Origin: Ciona savignyi
Lineage: Eukaryota; Chordata; Ascidiacea; Phlebobranchia; Cionidae
Reading direction: 5' to 3'
Assembly: GCA_000149265.1 (NCBI GenBank)
Contig: CH003443.1
Coordinates: 2,291-66,290, forward strand
Length of the DNA stretch: 64,000 nt
Positions 1 through 13,800 of the stretch are shown here, piece after piece. Within the stretch, counting starts at the first letter, position 1, and each line of letters starts with the position of its first letter. The notes under the pieces are model-generated. The model searched no databases. It saw nothing but the letters and a program-made list of their open reading frames with translations, and was not told the origin of the DNA. Both the position numbers and the translations under genes were made by a program.

Positions 1-1730
1 GGGGTGCTGAACGTTGAGCAGGATGTGTAGCTGTAAATATGGATTAAACGTGGCACTTGAAAGGGGTGGCTTGGGGCTGAAAGTGGCGCTATAAAGGGGC
101 TAGACATGGCGCTGGAATAGGGATGGACGTGGCGCTGGGATGGGGTGCTGAACGTTAAGCAGGATGTGTAGCTGTAAATATGGATTAAACGTGGCACTTG
201 AAAGGGGTGGCTTGGGGCTGAAAGTGGCGCTATAAGGGGGCTAGACATGGCGCTGGACATGGCGCTGGGATGGGTTGCTGAACGTTGAGCAGGATGTGTA
301 GCTGTAAATATGGATTAAACGTGGCACTTGAAAGGGGTGGCTTGGGGCTGAAAGTGGCGCTATAAGGGGGCTAGACATGGCGCTGGAATAGGGATGGACG
401 TGGCGCTGGGATGGGGTGCTGAACGTTGAGCAGGATGTGGTGCTGTAAATATGGATTAAACGTGGCATTTGAAAGGGGTGATATGGGGCTGGAAGTGGCG
501 CTGAAATGGGGCTAGACATGGCACTGAAATAGGGCTAGACGTGGCGCTGGGATGGGGTGCTGAAAATTTTGATTGGACGTGGCACTTGAAAGGGGTGGCG
601 CTGAAATGGGGCTAGATATGGCACTGGAATAGTGGTAAAAGTTGAGCTAAAATGAGGCTGGAACTGGCCCTAGAATGGGGCTGAAATTAAACTGGAAGAG
701 GTGCTGGAATGGGGCTAGACATGTCACTGAAATAAGGATGAAGTGACAGTGGAATAAGGTTGGAAGTGGCACTAAAATAGGGTTAAAAGTGGCGCTAAAG
801 TAGTGCCGAAATGCGGCTGGAACTGGCACTAAAATGGAGTTGGTCATGGCACTGGAACGGGGTTGGATGTGGGGCTGGACGTGGCGCTGGAATAAGGCTG
901 GACAGGGTGCTGAACCGAGGCTGGATGTGGCGTTGGAATGATGCTGGACAAAGCGCTAAAATTGGCGCTGAGCATGGCGCAGGATGTGGTGCTTTAATTG
1001 GATTAGACATGACAATTGAAAGGGAGTGGCATGGGGATAGACATAGAACTGGAATGGGGCTGGACATCGTGCTGGAAGGAGTTGGAATTTGGCTGGAAGT
1101 GGTGCTGAAATGGGGCTGGATGTGGCCTAAAAGTGGTGCTAAAATTGGGGCTAAAGTGGCGCCAAATAGAGCTGGCATTGGTCGAAACACTGAAACAGGG
1201 CTGGTTGTGGCGCTGAAATAAGGCTGAACGGGGCACTGGAATGAGAGCTGAAAGGTGCATGATGTGTTTTTTTTAATTAGATTAGACATGGCACTTGAAG
1301 GGGGGGTGCCATGGTGATAAACATGTGGCTGGAATGGTGCTGGAAGGGGTAAAAGGCATTAACATGGGGCTAGATGTGGCCTGGAAGTGGTGCTAAAATT
1401 GGGCTGGACGTGGTGCAAAAGTAAGGCTGGTAGTGGGGGCTAGTGGCACTGAAATGACATTGGACATGGTATTGGAATGGAGCTTGAAGTGTCGCTGGAC
1501 TGCTGGAATACGACGTTGTATGTGGTGCAGGACACGGCGCTGGAATGTGCCTGGATGTGGTGCTAAATGGGGCGCTGGATGTGGTGTTGAAATGGAACTG
1601 GAAGTGGTAAAGGAAGGAGGCTGGCATGGGGCAAATATGGGATATTCATGTTTTAGGACACAACTGACTAAATCCGGCCTGGAGAGGATGCTGTTATCAT
1701 CGCTGGACATAGTTCTAGACTAGTATCCTC
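1..1730. repeat. G-rich minisatellite with 141-bp higher-order repeat
   Basis: Tandem degenerate monomers of about 23-24 bp, typified by ggctggacgtggcgctgga followed by a short variable part, fill the region. From 1 to about 553 they form near-identical higher-order units starting at 1, 142, 272, 413 and 554 (spacing 141, 130, 141, 141 bp; 141 is six monomers and the 130-bp unit carries an 11-bp deletion). Downstream of 554 the monomers are diverged. Open frames on both strands here (for example 241-519 minus and 811-1221 plus) are products of the repeat and have no domain features. The array is cut by the left window edge. Confidence 0.9.
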
Positions 1731-2440
1731 AGCTAGGATTAACATATGTTGCACTACCAGTACCCGGTATTTTGGGGGATCCAAATCTGCCCTGCAGAGT
1801 GGCTGATGTTACGACACTTTCCGAGGTGATCTTGCGCATGTCAGAACACTATCTGCATTTTATAGCCTACAGTTTTTAACTGCATGAAGTTGGTTTCTGG
1901 TTCCCTATTCTGTTGTTCCTAAATATCTGTAATTGGCTTATATTACAATTAATAGCCTACAGTTGAACGAAAGCAAGAAATTAGGTTAAGTTCGTGCATA
2001 AAGGACTAATATATAGTCTAGGTCTGTAGGCTACGTTATAACCGATACACCAGATGAATTTAAAAGAATTGTTAGGCAAAGGCTAATTATAATTAACACA
2101 ATGATTTAAATATAAACGCTAATACTAAAAATTGCATAATAAACCATTCGGATTAATTAAAGGCTGCATTGCGACTACTTCTGAGCTACGTTACGAGCTA
2201 ACGCTTCAAAGCGCTAAGTCTGTAACACACGTTACCGTGTTATACCGTAGGCCGCTTTAAAGCGCTAAGTCTGCGGTACCGTAGACGCTACGAAGCGACT
2301 AAGTTTTGACGAATGGGGTGAAAAAACACCAGGTTGCGGAATTATAAAACATATTAATTGTTACGATAAAAGAGCTCACAATAGTAAACATAGACATTTT
2401 AAAAAACATTAATTCGGAACCAGTTTATGATTTACAGATG
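1731..2440. other. non-coding, no gene seen
   Basis: AT-rich sequence without a supportable exon. At about 2204-2290 there is a small cluster of repeated words (aaagcgctaagtctg occurs twice, about 45-55 bp apart) mixed with short palindromes. Confidence 0.6.
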
Positions 2441-2445
2441 CTACA

Positions 2446-2680
2446 ATATCGTTATTTGAAACGAAATTTCGTTACCAAATCAGATTTTAAGCTATTATTT
2501 TAAGAAAGAAATACCGTAACAAAATATCGCTACTTGAAACGAAATTTCGTTACCAAATCGGATTGAAAGCTACTACATTTAAGAAGGAAACACCGTTACA
2601 AAATATTGTTACTTAAAACCAAATTTCGTTATCAAATCAGACTGTAGGCTATTTGCATTGAAAAAGAAAATAACCGTTAT
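2446..2680. repeat. three ~78-bp tandem units with GAAATTTC palindromes
   Basis: Units begin at about 2446, 2524 and 2603 (spacing 78 and 79 bp). Each contains the palindromic core cgaaatttcg (degenerate in the third) followed by ttaccaaatc. Degenerate partial units continue at about 2748-2800 and 2940-3030. A run of about 22 A residues at 2729-2750 lies between them. Confidence 0.75.
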
Positions 2681-3030
2681 ATGTGTTATCTTTGTATTTA
2701 TTCGCAGTACATGTGTATAAGGCGCCCAATAAAAAAAAAAAAAAAAAAAAATTCGTTACCAAAATATTGTTACTTGTATTTTTTTTTACAACTAACGATA
2801 TTTTGGCGTTAGTTTTTCGTTGCAATTTTCCTTTTTTTGGACTCTCTGGCGTTACCGAGGGGTCAAAATAAGTTTTTGCATCATGTGTCCAAAAGTTTCT
2901 AAAAAATAACGTTTCGAACCATAACCTGATTTTAAAATATCGTTAACAATATCGTTACGAAATTTGAAAACTTGGTTATGATATTTCAATTTCGTAACAC
3001 TATTTGTCGTTTCGAAACGTTATTTGAAAA

Positions 3031-4595
3031 AAGAAATCGAACAAGCAACTGAAAATAGCTCCAATCATCTACTAAACTTACATCGTCGTGAACGCCTCTC
3101 GTCAGGTGAGATATTATGCAATTTGTAATTGAAGCCGTGTCTTTGAATATCAATCGTTGCAATTGAAACAAAATGACGTATCGAATAGGCAAGGTTCTCG
3201 GAGAACTAATTAATTTTAATGCGGGTCTAATCGATCAAGCGGCCTTGTTAATGATGCCCGCAGTATACAATGCAGACACACTGGCAAGTACGAGTTTACC
3301 TCCTCATTCCGTAGATTTTCGTTCCGTAGATTTCTATTGAGCGTATTTAAACCCACCGTCGCCACCAAGACACCGAACAGTCCCAAAGTTGGCAACAAAA
3401 CAAAGCTGATTTAAAAGAAAAGAAAAAACGGTGGTCTATGGTTAACGAAGCAAAAGACTTAAAGTTCGTTGAGATAACCAGCGCAAACAACACCGAAAGA
3501 AGAAAGGGGAAATTTTCCTCATAAACTTATTATTGATTTTTAATTTTGTACTTTCCAATTCCTCTTTTGCGTTTCGCTGGCGAGACTTAATTATGTTGTA
3601 CCGTCACTGTGCTTTGTTTCTATAATGTATCTATTCTTGCTGTGCAAGATTCTTTCAAAATTGTAAAAATAAATTGTGTTAAATATATATAACTTAGTTC
3701 CTCTTTGGTTTGTGCCATGTATATATATGTAATCATGTCTACGCATTCGTTAGGGGAATGAAAGACCGTTCCTGCCAAAAAGACGATTGATTTGGTTTAT
3801 TTAAAGATTATCTAGCGATTGTGCAAATTCTTGTACTGTTGCCAACGAGAATTTTAATGCGATCAAAAGGAAATATTTACTTAAAACCAACTGAAATCGC
3901 CAGATAATTTAACACAATTTTTACGTAAGATTGGATATTTATTATAATTGCGTGAATCTCGTTTTTTTTCGCAAAAGCAGTTGGTAAGTTGGTTATTTAT
4001 TAATAATAATTACGGTGTATTTATGTTCAAAATTGTTATAAAAAAACGCAGAACTTACAACGTACAGCTAAATAAAGAATAGATCCATCATCGATAAAGT
4101 GATCTCTGGTTTAAAGTTTACAAGTTAAGCGCGTCTAGACTGCTAATTATCACTGAAATTAAAGCTTAAGATAAAATATTCAAAAACGATAAAACGCATT
4201 TTTTTGTATTTAAACTTAACGGCTCTGTTTGTGCATTAATGAATATTTTTATTTCGATTAACCATTTAACAATACAGCGGTTAAATAATATGCGCTAAAG
4301 GAGTCAACACTTCCAATTTTCTTTTCGACTGAAAAATGAGACTGAAAATTTCTGGTGTGTTTAAATTGATTATGTTTGTCTATATTTTATTATTTGTTGA
4401 AATTACCGCAACCACGGATACAAGAAGGGACACGATTGTGCACATAAGAATATTACAGTTTATGCTTGCACTTCGGTACAGCTCCGAAACGCCATGTTTT
4501 TCCAACGTAGAAATGATACATACGTAAACATCCATCCTTGCATTACAATGATAAACGTGAAGAACTCGTAACGTTTTGATAGCTGTATCGATTAA
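3031..4595. other. intergenic region upstream of CUB gene 1
   Basis: No exon could be supported. An AATAAA-like word near 3668 could end an upstream transcript, but no coding exon was found for one. A 63-codon frame at 4336-4527 begins with a signal-peptide-like segment but has no obvious donor splice site and lies upstream of the promoter module shared by the CUB genes, so it was not called as an exon. Confidence 0.5.
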
Positions 4596-4598
4596 ATC

Positions 4599-4619
4599 TA
4601 TGATGTCACAGTTTCCGGG
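4599..4619 (+). promoter_or_regulatory. shared CUB-gene promoter module, gene 1
   Basis: The sequence tatgatgtcacagtttccgg lies about 200 bp before the start codon of gene 1. The same arrangement (TGATGTCA, a CRE/ATF-like word, followed after two or three bases by TTTCCGG, an ETS-like word) is found upstream of genes 2 and 4. Seen: sequence conservation. Inferred: common regulation. Confidence 0.55.
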
Positions 4620-4801
4620 ATAAGAAATTCACGATTGTACACAGCGCTAGAAGGTAAGGATTACTCTGTGATCGTGCAGTTAGAGTTCTTCACGAAAATT
4701 TAAGGTTTCTATAGTTTGGCAACGTTAAAAGCAAAATAATTAAAAGATTTAAACCTTAATTTTAAGCGTCTTTTAAGATTAATTTTGCTATAAACTCCAA
4801 A

Positions 4802-7800
4802 ATGAAAACCCTCCATATTAATTTGTCTTGTATGGAATTGATTTTGGTTCACGTCTTTACCTTGATAGCAGTAGTAAATTCACAATCAGGTACGAATTGT
4901 GGATTTTTACAATTTACCATTTTTATAGTTAATTTAAATGACGTGTAAAGAGCCTAATGGAATATTACTTAAAACTAAGTAGAAGTTTCCATATCTTTTT
5001 TATATTTTTCATATATTTCTACATATAATTCAAATTATTTTAGCCAACATTTTATGTACCGTATACTTTTATTTACGGCTGCAAAGTTGGAATCATATGT
5101 CCTATGTTGTTATAGATGACTCGTATACTGGAGCAAAACAATATTTAACACAATGACAAATCTTAGACAAGGTTTTTTATTTTCCCATTTTTTTCTCATT
5201 ATATTTAATTTTTTATCATGTGACGTTTGGAAACATTTTTATATCATTTCTAACGTTCATTTCCAGGATGTGGCGGTTTGTTGCAAGCCACGAATGAGTC
5301 ACAACTCCTCACCTCACCCAGTTACCCCTTATATTACCCAAATAACTTGAGATGCAGATGGAATATTGATGCGCCGACAGGATTGATCGTTCAGTTGACG
5401 ATATGGAATTTATACACCGAACAATGTTGTGATTATCTGCAGGTAAATTCTGTAAAATTCAATTAGTAAAACAAATGAAATAACGCTTGTTTAAAAAAAC
5501 TATATAACAATAATAAAATTAAATAATAATGTTCGTAATATAAGGGCCCCTTTACTGATCAGTTTAAGCATTATTTATACCTCGTTTGCGAAATATAGAT
5601 ATATTTATGTTTTCTTAATTTAAATGCAAAAATGTGCTTTATCTTTCACAAAGAAGCCTGGTTTTCTTATTTCTTACGCGTTGTAGTGTTCAACACACGT
5701 TAGGTATAATACGTCCTTTATTATAAGTGTGTCGAGGTGGAAAGAGACTGACGAGAGAGATGCCTCTGGCTTATATAGCCGGCATAACACAGAGATCTTA
5801 AATATCACTACATCCCCCTTTAAAGGATAATGAAAATAATGCGACCAGAAATTTAGGTACTATATCAATAACAAATAGTAATATAAAAGCATAACACGTC
5901 TCCATCCGGAAACCGTTATTCTTGAATTCATTGTCGGTGTTCTGTTTTTGAGTGCCGGTCCTCGTGGCGATGCAGGCGTTTATTTCCGCTTTTGCTTTCT
6001 CCACGTTCTCGTGAAGACCCGTTACTTTAAACACTGGCTTTTTTTTCGCGACTTGGTGTCACTATGTACGTGTGGGTCTGCTTCTGGATTCGTTTAATGG
6101 TCGCTCCTTTGGACCCCACCACCAACCCTACGATTCGGTAAGGGACTCGAACTTTCACGGTGATGGTTCCGGGTGAACGATTATCGTCGGAAGATACGCT
6201 AGTTTGACCGTTTCTTTTCGCGTGCTTATTACGAGTTGCGCGAATTTGTGTGAAATGTTTAGCAGCGGATTGAACCTCTCTGCGAGCCAATGCGACGTCC
6301 TCCTTTCGGCCGGTAACCACAAACACTGGCTCCTCCCCACGCACCGGGGTTTTAATGTAAGTGTTTGTCTTCGCCCGGAGCGCTTTAATCTTGCATCCTC
6401 GTCTTCCAAGAATTTTTGCGACATGTTCCGAGCTCGGTACGGTCACGCATTCGGTCATGATTTGACCTTTCTTGATTTTCGTGACCTTATCATCGGAATG
6501 GGTTGAAATTCTTCCTAGGTAGGCATCTGATTCTTCCGGAGTGATCAACGGTTGCAATCGATGCTTCGATTTACAAACAGTCTTAAAGTGACCACGTTTA
6601 TCACAAGAAAAACATACTGCGCTTCTGGCAGGACAACTTGCTCTTTCGTGCGATGATGAGCCGCCACACCATTGGCAGTTATTTGGTTTACGTCGGCATT
6701 GATTGCTTCCCCGCGCCACGCTTGTCCTTGTAGATGCTTCTTTACTGGCGTGCACCGCGTCCAACGATTGATTTCGTTCCTCTTTTAAAGTAATTTGTTG
6801 TTGCTTCACAACTTTGGTATTTCTAACCAGGTTTACCGCTCTTTCGAGGGTTAAATCGCCGATCATCTGTAACCGTTCAGATAGTGAATCGTCTCTAATC
6901 CCCACGACTATTCTATCTCTTAACATTTCGTCTCTGGGAGTTCCATAGTTGCAGTTTTCCGACATTTTATAGAGTGATGTGATAAAATCATCTATAGGAT
7001 CCCCAGCTTGTTGCGAGCGTCGATTAAACCTTGCCCTTTCAAAAATTACATTTTGATGCACGTTGAAGTGCGCCGTAAACTTAGTTTTTACGGATTCATA
7101 TCTTCGTCTTTCCGCTTCCGTTAAATTAAACGAGCATAGGATGTCTTCCCCCTTATTGCCTAATAAGTACATTCAGGTATTTACTTGCTTGGACTGTGAT
7201 TCGTCCAACAGTCCCGATGCTTCCCAGTACCTCTCGAATCTTCGGATCCATGCAGACTATGCCTCTGGAAAACTGAAGTCGAATACTTCCGGTGGAGACT
7301 GACGAGAGAGATGCCTCTGGCTTATATAGCCGGCATAACATAAAGATCTTAAATATCACTACACGCGTGTTGGAATTTGCCACAAAGTAATGCTGTCTTG
7401 TTTAACGACTTATGCATAAGTTCGGCCGAATAGATTAGTTATTCAGTGCGTCGCATGTCAGCCGAATGGTTGAACATTCGAAACTGGCCTATAGGATTAT
7501 CTTGCTTTAACCGCTTGTTCTCTAACTTTAGACGTAAAAACATTTTCATTTTATTAACATATTTCTATTCTGACAATTGCAATTCAAATAATGTAGTTTT
7601 TAGAAAACACATTTGCAAAATATGCATTTATACCCGGTTTACCATTGAAATTATGGTTCATATTAAAAAAAAATATGGGATACGTTGTTTTTGTCCGTTT
7701 TTTTCCGTCAAACGGTTGACAGGCTTGGCATGTCGCCCCGACATCTACTAAAAGGAATAAAGGAATCGGGTAATAAATTCTAGGAGATTCCCCTGAGAGG

Positions 7801-10800
7801 AATGTAGCTTCATTTCACTATAACGCTTAACAAAAATCATTGTGGTGAAATGTTCGTTAATCTTGCACGATTGTTCTGTTTTAACTACACATGGAAAAGA
7901 AGTTTGGTTTGATAACTGGGGCCCATGCGGTTACGCTTGTAGAAACAAAACTATGGCAGTCCGGTTAAAACTTTTTTAAATGTTAAAAAACACGGACCTG
8001 ACGTGCACATATCTGACAACAACATATTATTGTGCAATAAACATGGATAACAAGATCGGATTGTTACATTAGGGACCCATTTGTTTATACTTGCAGAAAC
8101 AAACTACATACTCGGTGTATAACACCAAATGAGGTTAGGGACCCTACACTAATGAATATATAGCATACAAAATGTGTTTTAAAATAGTGGCATGGTTAAA
8201 CACGTGGTTGACACTCTCTAGTTTGGTTATCGTATTTGTCTGTGTTCACTAGTTTGTAGTATACACCTATTATACTGCATGTAAATTACAAAGAAGCCCT
8301 AACCTTTAGTTTGATTTGTATTATTCTATTTTTATTCTTATACCTTCGTTATTAGGTAACTTGGGGAAGCCGTGTTACACATTTGAGCTCCAATCATCAC
8401 AACGTAACCATTGTTAGCGATTCTATCGGCTTGTACTTCTACACTGATAGATCCATCTCAAGACGTGGATTCAATGGAAGTTATATTGGTAAATTGTATA
8501 ACGTTTCCAAGTGAAATGTTGTTCTTCTATTTATTTAAAAGACAGTTTGGCGTTTAGACAACCACTTTTATCTAGTACCCACTTTTTTTCAATTTCTATC
8601 TAGTCCAAAAGTCTTAGTAATCCCGAAAAGAATTCTCTAAAAACAAAAACAACAGTGATACTTGTATTTGGATCGGCACCAAAGTGACCAAAAGAACAAA
8701 AAGACCGATCATTTAGTTATAAAGTCAATTTAGTGAAGATTTCGTGTAAACCTTATGACTTCTAAACCCAATGAATTAATGCGTTCTATTAAAATAAAGA
8801 AACTTAATCATGTCTTAATAATGCAAAAATACCATTAACCAGACGGTTTTATTTCCCTACTTCGTTTATCGAGTTAATTCATGTATTATCGCGTTAATCC
8901 TACTAACTGATCCAGCATCCAACAGTGCAATTATCTGTGTCTGATAATAACACGTGAATAGTATAATGAAATAAACGGCTATTAAGCGTATTGAAGATAA
9001 ACACGAGTAACCATTCTTTTAACGCTCAAAATAAAAGAACCGATGCTGTTTTAATACGTCGGCACTTCCCATGTAACTTTTCCTATTAGATATTGTTATA
9101 AACGCACAGTTATGGTTAAAACAAAAGCAAAGAGGTTTTTATGCAATTAAATATTTTCCAATGATATTTTGTTACAACATAAATTGATTAATAACTTTAG
9201 TTGGTAGATGAATAGAATAGGATATTCATGTTTATTCCCGTGAATGGGAAAACCAGTAGGGTTGACACACGGGCAATTGTCAGGTCACATCGGCCACCGT
9301 CGATTTACCGGAGCTATTGCAGTGTGTTGTGCATGGTTTATGCGTTCCTGCAGTATAGTAGAACCCAATAAACCGCTGGGTTCATGCATTGTCCAGTAAG
9401 TGCCTTGTCACAACCGACTAGATATTGACTAGTCTCGAATCTGCAACCTATCAGTTGAAACAACCAATCGGACCATGGAAAGCACACATTGCTTGGAGAA
9501 GCATATATTCCATACGAACTTTATTTTTTTTAATAAACGTGGTTTAAAGAAAGCATTATGTTAGTGATAGGTTAATGACAACCTCTATTAATATAACTAT
9601 TTATTTTTGTTACAGCTACCAACACGACCGATCATTCCCATATACTTCCAACAAGGCGTGAGCAGCTTTAAGCATGACCAATTTATTTTTAAAATACCCG
9701 CAACACAATCTTGTGTTCGGCTGAATACAAACCTGCATTTTTTAGCTGCTGGCAGTCGACGACGCTTTGACCTAATAAACTAAGTGGCCGAAAGAAAATA
9801 ACCATATATTATTAATCTTACTTTAGCAGACATAACATGGGTTGTTACTGTGACCGGTGGGAATCTGGTTTGACAATATTACCACTTATTTGTTAGCATT
9901 TAATGACTGCATTATGTAATTTCTATATTAACTCGTGGCCATTTTTCGATATAAATCAAAACTATTATCGCCAAATTTACTTCTTTACAGCTGTATCCCC
10001 ATGTGGATTCAGTGCAAATGCCACCAAGGTATTACAACCCCTCAATTCTCCTGGATACCCAGGAACATATCAAAACAGACTTAACTGCAGATGGAATATT
10101 ACCGCCAGACCTGGAATGCATGTGCAATTCTCATTTGCTTCCTTTTCTACTGAGAGCTGTTGTGATTATTTATATGTAAGAAAACCAATTTACATTGTAT
10201 TTTTTGCAATACATGCAATACATCCCTAAAATACAATGTCTTAAAAAATAGTTGTTATCGCAAGGTGTAAAAGATAACTGTTGATTGTAACAACAATGTC
10301 ATAGTATGCGTTTCTATACCTGGTCAACTAAAATGGTGGCAATCAATTTATACTTCCTTATAGGTTTACAATTCGTACCCTTCTCCCCGACGTTTTTCTG
10401 GGTTTGAACCCGATATGACAGTTATCTCAGTCGGTAATACATTGGAGCTATATTTTCAAAGCGACAGAAGCAATACGCGGTCGGGTTTTAAAGGCTCCTT
10501 CATTGGTTAGTTCTAGATTGTTAACTAATGACTTTTGCTACGGTACCATTATGACTTTCTTATTTATTCTAATACCATCCAAATATTATTGAATATTTTT
10601 TTGGTTTTTGTAATAAGTATTTAAATTCCAGCCTCCACCAAGATATATTTGGTTTTATTCAACTAAAAACTGCCGTATACGTTTAAGTCGATTTGGACGG
10701 TAAAATAAGTATTACCCATTAAGAGCAAATGACTGGGTACAAATTTCACTAACTTCTGACCACGTCTCAATTTGATAACAATCGCACTGCATTAATTTAT

Positions 10801-13800
10801 TTGTAGAAACTGAGTTTGGAGTGTCAACTACATACCGGACTCCAACACTCTCACCTCCACGACGTATGTGTTGTTGTAATATTTAAATATTAAAATATAT
10901 AAACAATCTCCACTTCAAAAACATTTATAAAACGTTCTTAATTTACAACTTTGAATTTAAACATTAAATTCAGTGGCTATTGCGTTAAATTGGAAAATCA
11001 AATTTGCTGTATAAATTAAAAAAAATCACTAGGTTGTCAACAATTGGGTCACTCTTGACATCGACTAATGACCCAGTCGACTAATGCACCATTTACCTTA
11101 ATACTCAGGACTTTGTGTGGAAAACTACACAGCCCAAGCCACAACACAAACTATCGATTATGCTGGGAGTCGTTACCGTGATTTCGACATTCTCAAATGT
11201 ACATTTGAGATACATGCCCGAAGTGGGTTTTTAATACGACTGCAGTTTGTATACTTTTATACAGATAACTGTTGCAACCGATTGACAGTAAGTTAAAATT
11301 TATGTGATATATGTTATGGGTTTATAAATTACTTCTTTTCCAAAAGCATAGTTAATCATATAATACGTTTATTATGTACTCATTTTCAGCTTTATTTAAC
11401 TACTACAAAACTGTTTTAAGTATAGCAATTTGTGTTTATCGTCAGTTTACTTATAAATAACTTGTGTATTATAATATTCATGTAGTTGAATTAAGCTTAC
11501 AGTGTACAGAACGTGCCATTAAGTTGATTTTTTACAGATAAAAAATCATAATTATTTCAGGTCACTGATCAGTCGGTTACAAGGAACCTTATTCAGGCTG
11601 GAAGGATTCATTTAAATGATTACGTGTCACACAGCAACAACATTCAAATTAATTTTCAGTTTGCTGGCTTTGGTTCTGTACCAGGATTTCAACTGTCTTA
11701 TCAAGGTAAGCAACATAATGTAACCATACTAAGAAAATGTCGATTATTTTTATCCAGAATACCACGGAGGTGATAACCGATCAACTGCAGTTCCTCCAGC
11801 AACAACCCAAAGTGAGACATTTATTTGTTACTTAGTCATTTGATCTTTAAATCCCCGACCAACCTTCAAATTTAAAATAAAAATGAAGAAGTTTCCAATC
11901 CAAACCTGATATCCATTTTTTCTAAAAACTATAATAAGAATACAAAAAAACAAAAATAAAATGTGCGTGACGCACAAAAATAAAACACGAAAAAGAAAGA
12001 AAGCGCAATAACATCAAAATGTGTTTCTTTCAGAATTGACGCACAAAAAAAGTAATATAAACACTTAAGATTAAAGATAAAGAGTTTTACTATCTTGCTT
12101 TATGCTAAAGATTAAGTGTATGCTTTCGATGTACTGGCATTGTATTAAAATAAAACGTAAAGTTTAACATGCGTAGGTTTTAGGTTTAAATAAGCTTCGA
12201 GTAAGTTCGTTTTGAATCCACTTAGATCAAGATAATGTTTGTTGCTAAAGTATATATTGCAGACGGGAATGACGTTGTTTACCAGTTAACTATTTAATAT
12301 TCAAAATATAAGGGTTGGTTTATATATTATTATCTAGATCTTTTTTATGCTCAATGAACCAAGTAATAAGCTATAATAAAACTTCAATTCCGACAAAAAT
12401 GTATAGCGTAATTGGTACCGCCGTGTATCCTATGGCAAGACACTAACCCGATCGCCTGACTGGAGTAACACGTTGTATTAAAACTGTAAAAACGCGTAAA
12501 TATTTGAAAAACACTGATAGATCCGATAACTCGATGGACACGAGGTAAAATGATGATTACTTGAGTGATAACATTATGGCGCAATCCCATTCATGGAAAT
12601 AAAACCTGAAAATCCTACTAATAAGCTAAATATAAAAAATAAGCAGGTAAATCGGCCGTCTAATAATAAAATGATAAACGATCTGTATAAATAAATAACT
12701 AATACAACATATGTAATAAATCAATTACTTTTCACAGCTGTATCACCATGTGGATTCAGTGCGAAAGCCACCAAGATGTCACAACCTCTCAATTCCCCTG
12801 GATACCCGGGACTTTACTCAAACAGCCTAGATTGCAGATGGACTATTACTGCTAACCGTGGGATGCATGTTCAATTCTCATTTGGTTCTTTTTCTACGGA
12901 AGGCTGTTGTGATTATTTAACCGTGAGATGTGCTGAATTACATTGTAGTATTCACATAACCTAGAGATATACTTTTAAAGCTATTTTGTCAAGCAAAGCT
13001 GTAGGCGTTTCATAGGCCAATATATTACGCGAATGCATTTTTAAAGGTTTTCTTTTATAACCACAATAACATAGTATAAATTTCATTAACCTCATAGTTG
13101 CAAATCGTGGTAATTTTATTCAATTAATTAATACATCTTTTCAGGTTTACCATTGCTATCCTTCAACCCGTCGTTTTTCTGGTTATGAACCATACACTGT
13201 GTTGCTCTCAGTAGATGATAGATTGGAGATACATTTTCAGAGCGACGGAAGCGTTAGTGGCCCAGGCTTTAAAGGCTTCTTTATTGGTTGGTTTCATATT
13301 GTTACGTTCTTTATATAGTTATAGTTTGCGACACAGTAAGGGTAATTTCTGGCCCCTGATTTACAATTTTGATGCGATTTTGTATCCTTAATTAATTCTA
13401 TTGCAGATAACTATGGAAAGAAATAAAAAAAATTGTTGTGGTGATTTTTTCTTTAATATACAGGAGTTACACGTTTAGTCTATAAAGTTTATGACACAAT
13501 TATATTTCTGATGGGGTCTTAGGCTTTTCTGGTATCATTCATAAACAAACTAACGTATTCAATAAAAAAATCACACTTCTTTTTGCATAATTTCAAATTT
13601 AAATAACAACTTGGCCCAACCTACTAAACAATAATATAACTCATAATAGAAACATGCGCGTGAATGGCAAGTGATCGGCTTCATACAAAGAACTTGGTTG
13701 TGGGTTAATATTCGATAATACAAACTATAATTTGGTAATTTTTTTTACTAGAATCCGGGCGTAGAGTGGCAACAACAATCCGAACCACAACCGCTAGACT

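Noticed and set aside
241..1723. Several open frames of 60-164 codons on both strands (Ser/Pro/His-rich or Gly/Trp-rich)
   Set aside because: They follow the minisatellite period, have no domain features and overlap one another on both strands.
4336..4527. 63-codon frame with a signal-peptide-like start (MRLKISGVFKLIM)
   Set aside because: Resembles the signal exons of the CUB genes only weakly, has no good donor, and lies upstream of the shared promoter module. It could be a decayed exon of an older copy.
7446..7751. 101-codon plus-strand frame
   Set aside because: Its 3' part is reverse-complement composite repeat (copy A) and no protein feature is visible.
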